DNA from: Isoperla grammatica | Lineage: Eukaryota > Arthropoda > Insecta > Plecoptera > Perlodidae | Assembly: GCA_945910005.1 (NCBI GenBank) | Contig: OX246740.1 | Location: 57,644,311-57,708,310 of the forward strand | Direction: 5' to 3' | Length of the DNA: 64,000 nucleotides | Part shown: positions 39,293 through 51,535 of the stretch, in pieces | Layout of the letters: every line of letters starts with the position of its first letter | Position numbering within the stretch: the stretch's first letter is position 1 | The notes under the pieces: generated by a model | Told to the model about the DNA's origin: nothing | Seen by the model: only the letters and a program-made list of their open reading frames with translations | The model's database searches: none | Program-made: the position numbers and the translations under genes

Positions 39293-40659
39293 TTTGATAT
39301 AGTACGCAATGAAATATACATTTTGTAGTAGAGTTGGATCTGTATATTATAGCAGCATGAAAAGAACTGTAGTAAAAAGTCCCTCAAACTCATTCTTATC
39401 TATCAGAATAATATGTATTTCACACAGTTCCTACGTCCAGTAATACATTTCAACATCAACGCTCGTAACGGTATCTTTCACGCGACCACTCGACAGTCGA
39501 CACTCAAATCTAGACAAATTATAATAATTTTTAATACAGCGTACACGGAACAATGGCGGTTATTATAATAACTGTATATAGAGTTGAGATGGTAATGACA
39601 GTGAACTACAAGACAGTATTTTAATTAAGTCCGAGTTGTTTGGACCTAAAGAAGCAATCACAGCCTGTTGCGTGTGGCTGGCCTAGTTTGATACTAATGT
39701 GTGGGAAGGAGTGAACACAGTGAGACAATGCACTCAACATGGCCCGGCCATGCACTCAGCAAGGAAGAGAACACGACACAAAAGCGCGGGAAATATAGTC
39801 TGAAAGTGGATTATAAATGTCTCGGAAACCATCGCCTGTTTGAAAGACATTCAGCTATTGTTGCGTGTCTAGAACTGATGGGCCGGTATCACGAGACACG
39901 GGAATATATTGTTTCTAGTTTGTAAAGCACATAGTTCACTTTCTGTTTCAAAGTTACTCCGCTCTTTTATTAGTAATAGTAATAGTACTATACTACTATC
40001 ATCGATGTTAATAAGACATATTTCAAGCCATTTTGATATAACACCATAATTACACGATACAAATGATAGAATGTTAGATCAGCACCAACCTGATCAGTCA
40101 CTGATAGGAAATACATTTGAAAAATATAAAAACCAAAAGGAAAATCCAAAAAGGTGTGAATAGACATAAAAGAAGGAAAAAACACACCCCAACACAAATA
40201 TAGACTACATTAAGATAGTATACAAGACAAAATGTAAAAAACCAACCCCTTAGAATTGACCTATATAAGAACTGTATTGCACGTAAAATACGATGACAAA
40301 TGAAGCCTACAAAGTCGTAAAACTCACTCCGTACGTAAACGTAAGCCGAGTACGTCGACGACCGCTGAGCCACCGAGCCAGCGGACTGAGCTGAATGAGA
40401 TATCAATACACCCTGCACCCCTCTAGTTAGCGATATCACAGACTGGTACACCACAGTGCACAGACCCCGGCAATCACACACCACCACCACCACCAGGCAG
40501 GGTAATAATAGACATGAGGGATGCATACACACATTAGACACTGGACTAGTAACATGGTTTGAACCCATGAGGTTTACAAAATGCTGGACAAGTCGAAAGA
40601 GAATTATTCAGAATGAAAAGGAGGTGAAATTTGTGAACAATAATATACAAAGATGAGAC

Positions 40660-40735
40660 TAATTCAGGAGGTCGTGAGTTTGATTCCTTCCCACCATTGC
40701 AGTGCTGACACTGACAGAAGATTCAAACAAAGTGA
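40660..40735 (+). mobile_element. Possible SINE fragment with B-box-like motif
   Basis: GTGAGTTTGATTCC resembles a polymerase III B box, but no A box or recognisable tail was found. Confidence 0.25.
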
Positions 40736-40919
40736 ATTTAGAGCTTCAAGTATAGTTCACAAATTAACTTTTTAGTCTTCGGATTACAGGACTTGCTGAC
40801 AAGCTACATCTACCTCGGGCGAGTTTACCATACCTAAAATAGCAACATAAAAGCATTTTGTTTTTTAAAATTAACTTGACTAGGATTTTATCCGTCTATT
40901 CTAACAGGCTGAAGACGGT

Positions 40920-41812
40920 TGTCCCGCAACGTATTTGATATACGGTTAGAAGGAATCAAAATTAATGATTACACTCTTGTAAAATCGCTACTATGTACAA
41001 CATAACGTAATTTTCGAATGACAGCCCGTTAAACTTCCGCAATTATCTCAAAATCTGTGGTATGTCACGCAGGTTTGTTCATATATATTTAAAACGGATG
41101 TAATTGAGATTAATTAGAAGGAATGAAATTAAATGAATATACTCAGATTCTCTTACAAATCGCTACTATGTGTGGCATTAAGTAATTTATAATGACAGCC
41201 CGTCAAACTTCCATAATTATCTCAAAATCTGTGGTATGACACGTGGGTTTGTTTATATATGCTTAAATAAGATGTAATTGGGATTACTTAGAAGGGATCA
41301 TATAATTGAATATACTCAGCTTCTCTTACTAATCGATACTTTGTTTTAAATTACGTATTACCGAACGGCAGCCCCTGAAACTTACTTAATTATCTCAAAT
41401 CTGTGGCATGCCACGCAGGTATGTTCATATATGCTTAAAGTAAGTGTATTTGAGATTAATTAGAAGGAATCGTATTCAATGAATATGCTCTTGTGTTGAT
41501 ACAAATCGCTACTATGTGTGACATTACGTCCTAATTTTCGAATGACAGCCCGTCAACTTACGTAATTATCTCAAAATCTGTGGTATGTCACGCAGGTCTG
41601 TTTATATACGCTTAAAGAAGATGTAATTGATATTAACTGGAATGAATCAAATAAAATGAATATACTCAGCTTCTCTTACTAATCGATACTTTGTTTTAAA
41701 TTACGTATTACCGAACGGCAGCCCCTGAAACTTACTTAATTATCTCAAATCTGTGGCATGTCACGCAGGTTATGTTCATATAGGCTTAAAGTAGGTGTAT
41801 TTGAGAGTGAAA
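40920..41812. repeat. Satellite-like tandem repeat, ~174-bp unit, five copies in two subtypes
   Basis: The landmark ATCTGTGG recurs at about 41053, 41228, 41400, 41576 and 41750, a period of 171-178 bp. Each unit also has AATTATCTCAAA, GTCACGCAGGT (or close variant) and TTAGAAGGAATC. Copies 3 and 5 share a long, nearly identical block (TCTTACTAATCGATACTTTG...GAACGGCAGCCCC), while copies 1, 2 and 4 share CGCTACTATG...GACAGCCCGT. Copies 3 and 5 are ~350 bp apart, which is the spacing of a two-unit higher-order repeat. Confidence 0.9.
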
Positions 41813-42634
41813 AACAGTCAGTCAGAACTTGGTCATCATTTGCAGCGAAATGTGAGTTAAATGAGTGAAACTAAACACTACAAACAGATGCACGTGTGGA
41901 TATATGAGGAGATAACTTGATAGTCTGGAGCAAAGGTCTGGAGGCTATCCAAGTGCTTTGACTACGTCCAACGAGACGCCGGCATCAAGTGCTTTGGTCT
42001 TATCAACGTAAGACAAAGACGTTAGACAAAGTGGTCAAGTCGTGCTTGCGATCTGCGTTATATAGAGCTTCTAGTCCAGACGTCGATCCAAGATGTTTCT
42101 TTGGATTCTTTGGATTGGACGCAGAATGAAGGGTTCAAGCGGGTCCAAAGTTTTCTATGCAGTTGTAGTATAAACCAAAATGTAACGTTAGAAAGTATCT
42201 ATGGCTTCAACAAATTAAATGTTTGTAAGATTGCTAAGTCTTAAAATATGCCACAAAAGTTCAAATTTGGTGCACATTCTCAAACTTACGAAAGAAACAT
42301 TTATTTAAAACCTTTAAAAATGTCTGTCACAGCCATGCATAATATCTATGCAAACAGCCTCATAAAACTTCAAAAAGTAATTGACGAATATTGAGACCCA
42401 CAAGCGACAGCGTAACGTCTTGGTATTGAAATGTAAAAAGTGTGTACGATAGTTTATGGAGGTGTAACTTAAGTATTAGTTGTAAATTGTCACACGCTAC
42501 AACATCTACTATATATATGTCGTAGGTCAGATCACATTCACTCCGCAGGAAACGATAAAGTGAAATAAAAGCCGGCATGGAGTCATTTATCTGGGTGTCA
42601 AGTGTTCCCGCCACCAGGGACATAAGAAATGCAT

Positions 42635-42670
42635 GGAGTCGTGACACCCGATACCGGCACGTGGGTTCGA
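42635..42670 (+). mobile_element. SINE-head-like fragment
   Basis: GATACCGGCACGTGGGTTCG resembles the head region of the ATC-tail SINE (GACGTGGGTTCGAATCCC near 57652). It abuts the tandem duplication that starts at 42671. Confidence 0.35.
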
Positions 42671-42842
42671 TTACTGTCATGTGATCTTATCTCTTAATGT
42701 CCGCCCTGTGTCGATATGCCCGCAGCTGACGAGAGATGGCAGCGCACTAGGCAGTGCTTACTGTCATGTGATCTTATCTCTTAATGTCCGCCCTGTGTCG
42801 GATATGCTCGCAGCTGACGAGAGATGGCAGCACTAGGCAGTG
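42671..42842. repeat. Tandem duplication, 2 x ~87 bp
   Basis: The block starting TTACTGTCATGTGATCTTAT is present at 42671-42757 and again at 42758-42842. The copies differ by a few substitutions and small indels, so the duplication is recent. Confidence 0.9.
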
Positions 42843-42977
42843 CCAACCTTAACATGTTACAATAAACCAATCAAAAGTTATCTGGTAGTAATTCAATGAT
42901 ATTTCAACATTCAAAAATAATTTCCGAGTGGATGACATAGGTTTGAAGTTATCGATAGTCACAATACACTTGAGAAA

Positions 42978-43415
42978 GTGCTGCTTCCTGTGGTAACTGC
43001 AAGTAACGAGACTTTCAATGACGAGGTTCATACATACAATAGGCCTACTCGAAGGCAGAAAGATGTACATACAAAAAGATACAATTTAGATGTTTTAAAA
43101 CGAAGTCCAAATATTACCTGTGAACGATTTTATAACATGGTTCCATCTGATATTAAAAAAATTTACTCATTTGATCGTTTTAAGATTACTTTTAAGGACT
43201 ATTTGATCAATCGAGTCTTATATAAGGTGGCTGATTTTTTGGACTGACACATTTCTGTTAGTAACGTTTAATCTCATGTTTTAATTTAATTTAATTTACA
43301 TGTGATTTTAATAGACATTGACGATTATTTAACATGAATGTAATATAATATGTGACGAAATCAGTTGTATGTACACAATGTATGAATGAATAATAAATGA
43401 AATGAAATGAAATAA
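42978..43415 (+). mobile_element. Truncated non-LTR retrotransposon: C-terminus of the reverse-transcriptase protein plus 3' UTR
   Basis: Seen: an open frame from 42978 to the stop at 43245-43247 encoding VHTYNRPTRR near its start, then RFYNMVPSDIKKIYSFDRF, and ending FLD. Known: the pattern of a basic H-x-YNTR segment followed by a LYN-x-LP-x-x-I-K block and a ~25-residue F-K-x-x-L-x-x-YL tail is typical of the C-terminus of CR1/Jockey-like reverse-transcriptase proteins. After the stop come ~140 bp of AT-rich sequence and a tail of ATGAA repeats (about 43380-43415), as in 3' ends of such elements. The frame is broken upstream (in-frame stop near 42957), so this is a 5'-truncated dead copy. 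The catalytic domain is absent. Confidence 0.75.
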
Positions 43416-43621
43416 CACACAGCTCACAGGTTATCCACACACTTGCACTATCAGTGACGGTAGCCACACGTTCAGTGATAGCAGCCTTATCTATACATGT
43501 GTTGTGCCTGTGTTCGGCGCTGGCAGATAACAGGCACACGTCCACCCATTGATAGTACGCTGACACGATCGTAAGACGTGTTAGAAACTGACCTATCATG
43601 TCTGTAAAGTGTAAATAAGAA

Positions 43622-43642
43622 GGGGGGGGGGGGGGGGGGGGG
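43622..43642. repeat. Poly-G homopolymer, 21 bases
   Basis: Uninterrupted G run in AT-rich sequence. Confidence 0.9.
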
Positions 43643-43969
43643 CATATTCGCTCTAAAGGTTTATACATTTAGTTGTAAAAGACGGTTCTAACAGATGTGG
43701 AATTGTTGGTTGTGCATCACTGCTATCGTTAAGTAGGTAAAATACTAAACAGGATGGGAATTGTAAAATTAAGCTTTTTTAGGTTAGGCCTATAGACGAA
43801 CCCAACTTTTACTAACACACCATTAGTTCATTAGCGAATATGCGATGTTCTGGTTAGAAAGACTTGCATTTGTAAACAAGATCAGCTGAGAGTTTTATTA
43901 TACCAACACGATGGTCTAGTTGGCGATATTTTATCAAGAGCTAGGATGCAATAACAGTTCGTTTTTTAG

Positions 43970-44014
43970 GTCCTCCTTTGTAAATCAGTTTTTATAACTG
44001 AATAGGATAGACAT
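43970..44014 (+). mobile_element. 3' end of the TAAA-tail retroelement family, copy 2
   Basis: TTTGTAAATCAGTTTTTATA then ACTGAATAGGATAGACATT leads directly into the TAAA microsatellite. It matches 45900-45955 with few differences and 13775-13815 more loosely. Confidence 0.6.
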
Positions 44015-44432
<418 letters not shown>

Positions 44433-44609
44433 TCCTCTTACCTCGACTAAAATAATGAGAAAGCATAACATTGATAAAATATAAGCAGGATAAACATTAA
44501 ATAATTAATAGGAAGTTCCACGATAGAGGAAGGTCACTGGTAACAACCGAAATACCGGTGTCTATAATAGACCATACGGTCCACGTTTGCCACCTGTCTG
44601 TCTGCTGCA

Positions 44610-44720
44610 AGTAGGTCAGAGCTATTAGCCACCTAGCTATGAGTTCGATCCCTGGCTACGACTATCATGAAGAGGTTTCCTCACTCGTAACAAGCGGTCG
44701 TATAATGAACAAACAAAGAC
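44610..44720 (+). mobile_element. tRNA-derived SINE-like sequence
   Basis: CTATGAGTTCGATCCCTGG gives a clear B box, preceded by TTAGCCACCTAGC, a weak A-box candidate. The following sequence is not tRNA. No second copy was identified, so the limits are approximate. Confidence 0.4.
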
Positions 44721-45439
44721 AATTAACGCTGACGTATTTATAAGGCTGTTTCTTGACACAATATGCTGACTAAAGCGGTTGGCTGACATGATCAAAGCAA
44801 ACAAACACGTGAAACAACTCATAACACTGTTGTATGTACGATATGAGTCGGTATAATACCATTGAGTTTGTTACACTAACAAACTAAATGCACTTAATAA
44901 ACTTCCCCTGTTTGTTCCCCAGTGCGAACAGGAGGTTATTTATACCTAACAATCACGTTAGTGAAGGAAAATACCGGTAATTCAATCGGTTCTTCTGGGG
45001 CCGAGTCCCAGTTGGGAAATCACAATCTAAGCCCGTTTCACACACAGCCATCCGCGTAGAACTAGTGAAATTAATACAACTCGTGCTTCTTTAGATATAG
45101 AAACACTGAAGGAATATATCTTGTGCCGTGTCTTTCAGTTGTGGCTTGTTTGTTACGTTTTTAAAAACAGTGAGATTTCGTTAAATTATAAAGGAATCAA
45201 ATGTGATTTACGTGCGTAGTATAAATCAGTTTTATTAGGAAAATACAAGAAACACAAAGTATACAAGATTTTGTTTACAGAAATTCCTGAGAAACAGATA
45301 GATCTCTTTACTTTTATGACGTAATTGTGGTGATACAGCAGAATAACATAGAGTAAAAGAATGAGGGAAAAAATCATTTAAAAAAAAAACTCGTTTGAGA
45401 GAATAGAAATGACAACTACTAGTCAATTTTACATTAATT

Positions 45440-45510
45440 TACGTGCGTCACGTGAACATGTGAACATGTACAATGTGAACTACGTGCGTCACGTGAACAT
45501 AACATGTACA
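45440..45510. repeat. Short tandem duplication, 41-bp period
   Basis: TACGTGCGTCACGTGAACAT is present at 45440 and again at 45481, each followed by ACATGTACAA-type sequence. Confidence 0.8.
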
Positions 45511-45894
45511 AGCGGCTACATTAGCAAATGTTGCACGTTGCTTCTATGAACCACACACATCACAGCAATGAGTCGGACCATACTTGTGGTTTATGACTAC
45601 GTCACAGTGTTGTAACAGGCAGACCAAGGTCCCTCATTGTGCGAGTGCAACAATGGTGTGGACTCTGCCGTGTACACGTGGAACAGAGCCCATTGGACTG
45701 CCGGATTGGAGTGCACGGAACAGAACATGCATTTCATGTTATCGTTAATGCAATAAAGTTGTAAAGATGATTGTGTTCAAACGGTATATTATACTTTATA
45801 TCATGTGCATTATAGAAATCAATGAAAGCATTTAGTATCTGCGTCGATCTAATATGCATCTGTATAGTATTTACAATGTCACCAATAGAATACT

Positions 45895-45965
45895 AATCTT
45901 ATTTGTAAATCAGTTTTATAACTTAATAGGACAGGCATTAAACAAATAAAAATAAAAATAAAGTG
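45895..45965 (+). mobile_element. 3' end of the TAAA-tail retroelement family, copy 3
   Basis: TTTGTAAATCAGTTTTATAA and TAATAGGACAGGCATTAAAC, then an AAATAA-rich tail. Nearly identical to the segment at 43975. Confidence 0.6.
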
Positions 45966-47250
45966 TGCACTTTTCTTATAATTTCCATACAGCGAGTAAG
46001 ACCTGTACTCATTACAAACAAGTACGGTAATTGGAACAGTCTTATTTTCTGGATGGGGAATTTTTCTTACATGTTCTTATTGAAAATAAAACTGAAAATT
46101 AAATGTTTAACTACACATTAATTAATGATGTGTTTATACCCTGCACACAACGGGGAGATAGACTTTACAGATATAGAGACGTACGCAACAGACGACCTAA
46201 CGATGCACTTAGATAAAGATTGAAACCGCACAAGCTCGTGCATTACATAACAACATGCAACACTAGACCCATAGATGCACAAGGACATACAGTAACGCCA
46301 TTAACATTTACTTATACGACCAGCAATCCAATTGTTTGTCAACCTACAGACCAAGACCCACTAGTCGAGTTGTATTAGTTGTTCTAAGAAACGAAATAAT
46401 GTCAACCACTCGACCCACAAAAGCTGGAATGGACTTATCAAATTGTCAACAATATGTCAGACACCGGTTTTTGTCACACCAAGGTATTATTTAAACGCTG
46501 TTTTATGAAAACCCATGTTAATTAATGGTTCAACCATTTAGCTAACTTTTTATGTACGACCTCAGTTCCTGCAATCTATTGTACAATGCATAACTTAACT
46601 CCGTGAGTATATCTTAGTCCCATGGACGACTGCAAAGCGATGTTTCTCCATCGGTAGCATCTCAGTGCAACAATTAGGCCAGACAGCCACATCATGTTAC
46701 GCATGCGTAGACAGACACCACGTTTACAATCTGCTTGCGGTGAAACACAGAGGATAACTTAATACTGTCACATTGACGTGGTGGAGAAGTGTCGGTAGAC
46801 GTGGTATATTGGCAACACGTTCATCTTAATAACAGACATTTCACGGTTCGTGTACTTTTATTATGAGGTTTAGGTCCGTCTGTTGGGAAAGACTGACTAA
46901 ATTATGTGTGCAAACAGAGTAAACTCGAACCTGTATAGAGGGTAGATGGAAAGGAAGATCGTGTATGTATGATATTGATAGGAAATAGTCTGACAAACGT
47001 GAAGGATTCAATACATGACCGGTATAGTTGTCCCAAGACTACCTTACACATGCTTTCGTCACAGGCGACTGGTTCGTAGCCAATCAGCGATCGGTATTGG
47101 CGCAGGTGTGTCTCGGGCGGTTCACTGGTTGGCTGGGACTGCCCCGGATGTGACGAAAGCAGGTGTAAAGTAATCTTGGGTCCACTATAGTTGTGGTTGC
47201 TAAATGTGTTGCTCCTTCGCGACCACGCCAGAGTCGAGGAACTGATACGG
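45966..47250. other. No gene seen
   Basis: AT-rich sequence. The minus-strand frames at 46902-47270 are of no recognised family and partly overlap a SINE-like sequence. Confidence 0.45.
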
Positions 47251-47254
47251 GAGG

Positions 47255-47370
47255 AACGGTGTCCATACATGTGACTGAGTAAAACCTCAGTCAGCGATGC
47301 CTATTGGGAATCGAGCCCATAAACTAATGTCACTAAGTCAGAGACCTCCAAGCAACCACTCAGCTTGCCA
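47255..47370 (-). mobile_element. tRNA-derived SINE-like sequence
   Basis: On the minus strand GCTGAGTGGTTGC (A-box-like) is followed about 40 nt later by GGGCTCGATTCCCAATAGG (B box). It lies directly downstream of another SINE-like element at 47372-47490 in the same orientation. Confidence 0.5.
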
Positions 47371-47371
47371 A

Positions 47372-47490
47372 GTTAAATAAAATAAATAAATTCACATTTA
47401 GAGTCTACCCACTCATTAACTAAACTGATTTGCAGTGGGGGACTTAAATTTAAAGTCACTAAACCAACCCGGTAGGCTTCGAACACCATC
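47372..47490 (-). mobile_element. SINE-like element, CCCCACT...AAATCAGTT family, copy 2 (inverted)
   Basis: Read on the minus strand: a B-box-like GGTGTTCGAAGCCTACC, then CCCCCACTGCAAATCAGTTT and GAGTGGGTAGAC, ending in TTTATTTATTTTATTT. It matches the plus-strand copies near 39205 and 49180. Confidence 0.6.
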
Positions 47491-47975
47491 GACGAGTGAG
47501 CGATAACCAATCAAAGATCGATATTATCCCACACAATCATTATCTTTTTTAATCTACTTCCAATCTTGTCTACTGAAAAGCAATCACGTATTTTATCTCG
47601 TCCTGTTAGGAATTATCGTCATCATCACTATCATTGTATCAATCAATGTTTTAAGGCAACGCAACTTCCTCCCTAAATCAGTTGTGAAAGTAAAATGGGT
47701 GTGTTAGATATATTTATGAAAGTCTCGGGCTAACTATATCCTTAAATTGATAAAACACGTCGCGCTAATGACTAATTTCGACCAAAACGTGTTGTTCTTA
47801 GGCCTCGCATCCGTTCCTAATGTCCTAATGCAACAGGCTGGCTGCCATGGCAGGTAGTATAGCCTTTCAATCGTCTTTCACTTAGTCGCCGGGCTGTGGA
47901 ATGAATTGATCGAGAAGGATTTCTCATTCAGAAGACGTTTCCGCTTGTCTTATGACGTTTCCTGTCTCGTCAGCT

Positions 47976-48030
47976 TGTCTGTCTGTCTGTCTGTCTGTGC
48001 GAAGAAGACAGACAGAGACAGACAGACAGG
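47976..48030. repeat. (TGTC)n/(GACA)n inverted microsatellite
   Basis: A run of TGTC repeats is followed after ~9 bases by a run of GACA repeats, so the two sides form a strong hairpin of about 20 bp. Confidence 0.8.
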
Positions 48031-48519
48031 CGACGGGTCGTTCATTGCACGCAAAGCAGTGACAATAGGGCCTAAATGGAGCTACTGCTCATGTATCGTG
48101 CGCACGTACGGGGGTATACGAACTGCATTACCAACACATGTAAATGATCATCCAGTTTTAAAGACTTACAAATTTGGTAACAATCCAATTTTTTCAAAGG
48201 GCAACGAAAAATGTTGATGAATTTAGAAGATAATGTTGTAAATTTATAAATAGTAACATTCGAGAGTGGATCCTACACGTAACGACAATATCATTTATGT
48301 AATGGAGTGATTGAACACTGAAATTTGTAATTATTTAGATATTTGGGTCTTACTTGCAAAAATATTGAGTATTTTAATTTTGTCTTATTTGTCTATGTTA
48401 AATGTATTATTGTAAATAGCAAAACAGCCAAATAAATGTCTACTACTAGCATAAGAAAGTGAGGATGTTTCATACTCTTTATGCCTTAATCCTTACCCAT
48501 ACATCTGTTTTGACGATAG

Positions 48520-48610
48520 TGAATGTTACTTAGTGACACCAGTACGGGCATAGAACCCGGGTCTCGTGTGCTACCGCTGAGTCGACTAAGGTGCATCTAG
48601 TTCTACGTAG
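48520..48610 (-). mobile_element. tRNA-derived SINE-like sequence
   Basis: On the minus strand ACTCAGCGGTAGC (A-box-like) is followed by GACCCGGGTTCTATGCCC (B box) at the expected distance. Stem pairing is poor, so a genuine tRNA gene is unlikely. Confidence 0.5.
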
Positions 48611-48959
48611 CACTTGAAACAGAAGCTACCATGCCTATTTGAATATCTAGTTATTTTTTTATGCAAAAGCTGTTCGACATAACTGGTTAAGGTAAAACCA
48701 CGTCCGTGATAGTATCAATCCGTTCTATACGCCATATTGAAGTAAGTGCGAGTGCAAGTGCACTTGTAGATCACGTTACGGAGAATGTGTTGACCCTGGT
48801 CTGGTTTGAATAAAATATCCACGATTGGTTCATGATGAATGATGAATCAGGTATTATAATCTCGCTATCAATGTCTTGAGTATGTTCTTATTTTCAGAGA
48901 GTGGGAAGGATGGACAATTACACTATATACACAAACGTTGTGTAAGACACAAGTTAGGG

Positions 48960-49262
48960 GGCCGCGTTCAAATAACCCCGTTGATCCTGCGGTTCCTATA
49001 GTTCGACTCTTGGCTTGGGCAAGGATGATTTAACAAGGATGTGGCGTCTTCACATCTTCGTATATCAAGAACCGTCACGCCTGGGCTGAGGTGTATGGAA
49101 ATTGACCATCTGCAAATTAAGGTATTGGTAACTGAGTAGATGTAAACGGTGACTTTAGAGTCGTCACTGCAATGAAGCACATAATAAATGGTATAAGTTA
49201 GTGTTCCCCACTATAAATCAGTTCTTGAAACTGAGTGGGTAGACAATACAAACACATTTATT
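48960..49262 (+). mobile_element. SINE-like element, CCCCACT...AAATCAGTT family, copy 3
   Basis: A degraded head (CTATAGTTCGACTCTTGG, B-box-like) is followed by ~150 bp, then ATAATAAATGGTATAAG, CCCCACTATAAATCAGTTC, TGAGTGGGTAGACAATACAA and an ATTTATTT end. The 3' part is shared with copies at 39205 and 47372. Confidence 0.6.
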
Positions 49263-49684
49263 TCTTCGATTAGTTGCCCGAGGCGTAAAGGCCAATTACC
49301 ATGTAGGTCTAATGAATGTAAGTGGAAAATTAATCGCAAACTGTAATTTGAAGAGTGTTCAGGGTATTATAGACCTACACAGCCGACCCAGCTGCAAGAA
49401 ACTGTTTACGTAATGTTAGATGAGATTGTACAATAATTGTGTCAGATGTTGTATGACGTGTAGAATGTAAAAGGTACGAAACAATGAACATGAGACATCA
49501 GTCCAAAGATGAAAAATGTCATTTTCACATCATCGTCATCATCACTGCTACTTTGTACTTTACTACGGTGGATTCATTTATTTATTTATTATGTTTCCCA
49601 GTCATAGTGAACGGGGATTGTCATAAAAAGAGCCATGCTCCAAATATTGTCATAGTTCGGTTCGTGTATAACGTATAGGCACAG

Positions 49685-49716
49685 ATAACTAATTAACTAC
49701 GTAGTTAATTAGTTAT
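49685..49716. repeat. Perfect 32-bp palindrome
   Basis: The half-site ATAACTAATTAACTAC is followed with no spacer by its exact reverse complement. It lies immediately left of the MITE at 49721. Confidence 0.95.
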
Positions 49717-49720
49717 GGTG

Positions 49721-50008
49721 GGTTTACACACCGGAATAAGGTTTAAGGTTTAACATTTAATATTTTGTTCTAAGGAAAGTATTTTCCAAACTGATTTACT
49801 AGGATCGCTACCATTGGCCGGATTTATAAAAGCTCGTCTCTCATTGGCTGGGCTAAGAATTTTTGGGATAAGGGCTAACAAGTTGGAATAGTTTCAACTT
49901 TCGTCCTAGCCCTTAAATCTTAGGAAGTTATGTGAACGCCATGATGCTACTAGCTTGATTCAACTTGGTTAAACCTTAGACCTTAAACCTTATTACGGTG
50001 TGTAAACC
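49721..50008. mobile_element. MITE with 28-bp terminal inverted repeats, 288 bp
   Basis: The left end GGTTTACACACCGGAATAAG plus GTTTAAGG (49721-49748) matches the reverse complement of 49981-50008 with one mismatch. Weaker similarity continues inward (GGTTTAA repeats). The centre has no coding potential. No clear target-site duplication was seen. Confidence 0.8.
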
Positions 50009-50479
50009 GGGCTTTATCTGTGGTATAGGTTTGTCCTACACTCCTGTACACATCACAAAACAATGTAATAATTCAATACACAATGATACAGAGAAGCATA
50101 ACCCAACGTTCCATATTATGATCCAGTCAATTCATTACAAAACTACAATACTTGTATATAATTCTAATGGAAGACCATCCTCACAATTGTTTTTATAATT
50201 TGCAATTACTCCTGTAATAACTTCCTTGTTCTGTAGCCTAGTCTCCTATGTGTACTGCGCGTGCTAGTAACGTACAACGTATTATGTGCTACACAAAGCA
50301 GAACGGCTAACGACATTATACTCCGAGTCTGTTTTCTGCAAGCAAGACTGACACAGAAAGAAGCAACGCCGAGAAGCCTTGCAATACCACGACTACGATT
50401 AATGCAATAAGGTTGCAATAGTTTGATAGTAAAGCTATTATGGTGAAGCCTGAGCAGCGAAACAACCTTTTGATTCGTC

Positions 50480-50531
50480 CGTGGCCAATCAGAAGGCTCC
50501 AATCTCAAATACTGATCGCTGATTGGCCACG
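50480..50531. repeat. Perfect 13-bp inverted repeat around CCAATCAG
   Basis: CGTGGCCAATCAG at 50480-50492 and its exact complement at 50519-50531, with a 26-nt loop. The CCAATCAG core also occurs in the palindrome at 2388-2441. Confidence 0.8.
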
Positions 50532-50599
50532 AGTCCCTCGCCTATGACGAACACATCGGTAATGTTGTTTCGGGCACATATATCTCAAACGGAATAACG

Positions 50600-50690
50600 C
50601 CGTGTAGTAATGTCCGCAGTCGGGTAACGAACCCAGCTCGCCGTGGTCACATCATACTGCCCACTGGGTTCGAGATTATAACCAGTTGTC
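50600..50690 (-). mobile_element. tRNA-derived SINE-like sequence
   Basis: On the minus strand CAGTGGGCAGTATG (A-box-like) is followed by AGCTGGGTTCGTTACCCG (B box). Boundaries are uncertain. Confidence 0.45.
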
Positions 50691-51535
50691 TCGCCAAACC
50701 CGAGAAGTGTCCGATAAACTAAAGCAGTGAGCCAAGTCGGTGTACACCCACGCTCTCAGGGTGACGATATAAAACTAACGTATATCGGTTCTCTAGCCAC
50801 GACACCACATATTATTTCTATTATAAAAAGTATAAGTTACATACTGTGTGTATACAAAATAGCTCTTCTAACATATACGTAAAATAACACAAAACGTAAA
50901 GGTTACGACTTTTAATAAAATATGTATAAATCAGGAGGAAAATAGTTTAAAAAAACCCTCTTCGGATTGTCTATATAAAAGTTAGCGCCCACTATAGTGG
51001 GGGAGATGATTCAGTTTGCATTGGAGGCCATAGTAATTACATTATGTACGCTATGTACCACGTGCAGTTCAAGCGAGCTGGCCGCAGCTGTGGGTGCAAC
51101 TCGGTTTTCATGACAATATTATTCTCTTGACACAATGTTGAATACTGTACAAATACGAACATTAATAAATGTTATTTTTTGTATGGACAGCTGACGGTAC
51201 AAATTTTAGCTGGATGGGTGGATAGAGTGGAGTGGGCCTTACACTTATTATTACATAGTCAACCCCCCCCCCACCGAACCTTGCACGAAGTCGGCCACTT
51301 CTACTACCACGGAACAAGTAACAGAGGTAATTTATTTAATTCGCAAACCATTTAATTTCAACAAATTCGAACATACATTATTATTGGTTTCAAATATAGC
51401 CCTAGGATTCGGAAACTTGGAAAACAAGCCAGCCAGATTCCAGTGTTTCGAGTCTACACGCACAGATACGAGATATGTGTGTAGAGTGTAGAGTGTGAGC
51501 CAGGCAGAGAGAGAGACAGAGAGAGAACATCGTGC

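Larger units (their letters stand above)
38301..40915. other. Intron-like region, no coding exon supported
   Basis: Follows the array immediately. Contains a 15-G run at 38383-38397, SINE-like fragments near 38960-39010 and 39205-39292, and AT-rich sequence. The frame at 39701-39925 is of no recognised family. If the gene extends upstream, this is part of the intron preceding the 22625 exon. Confidence 0.45.
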
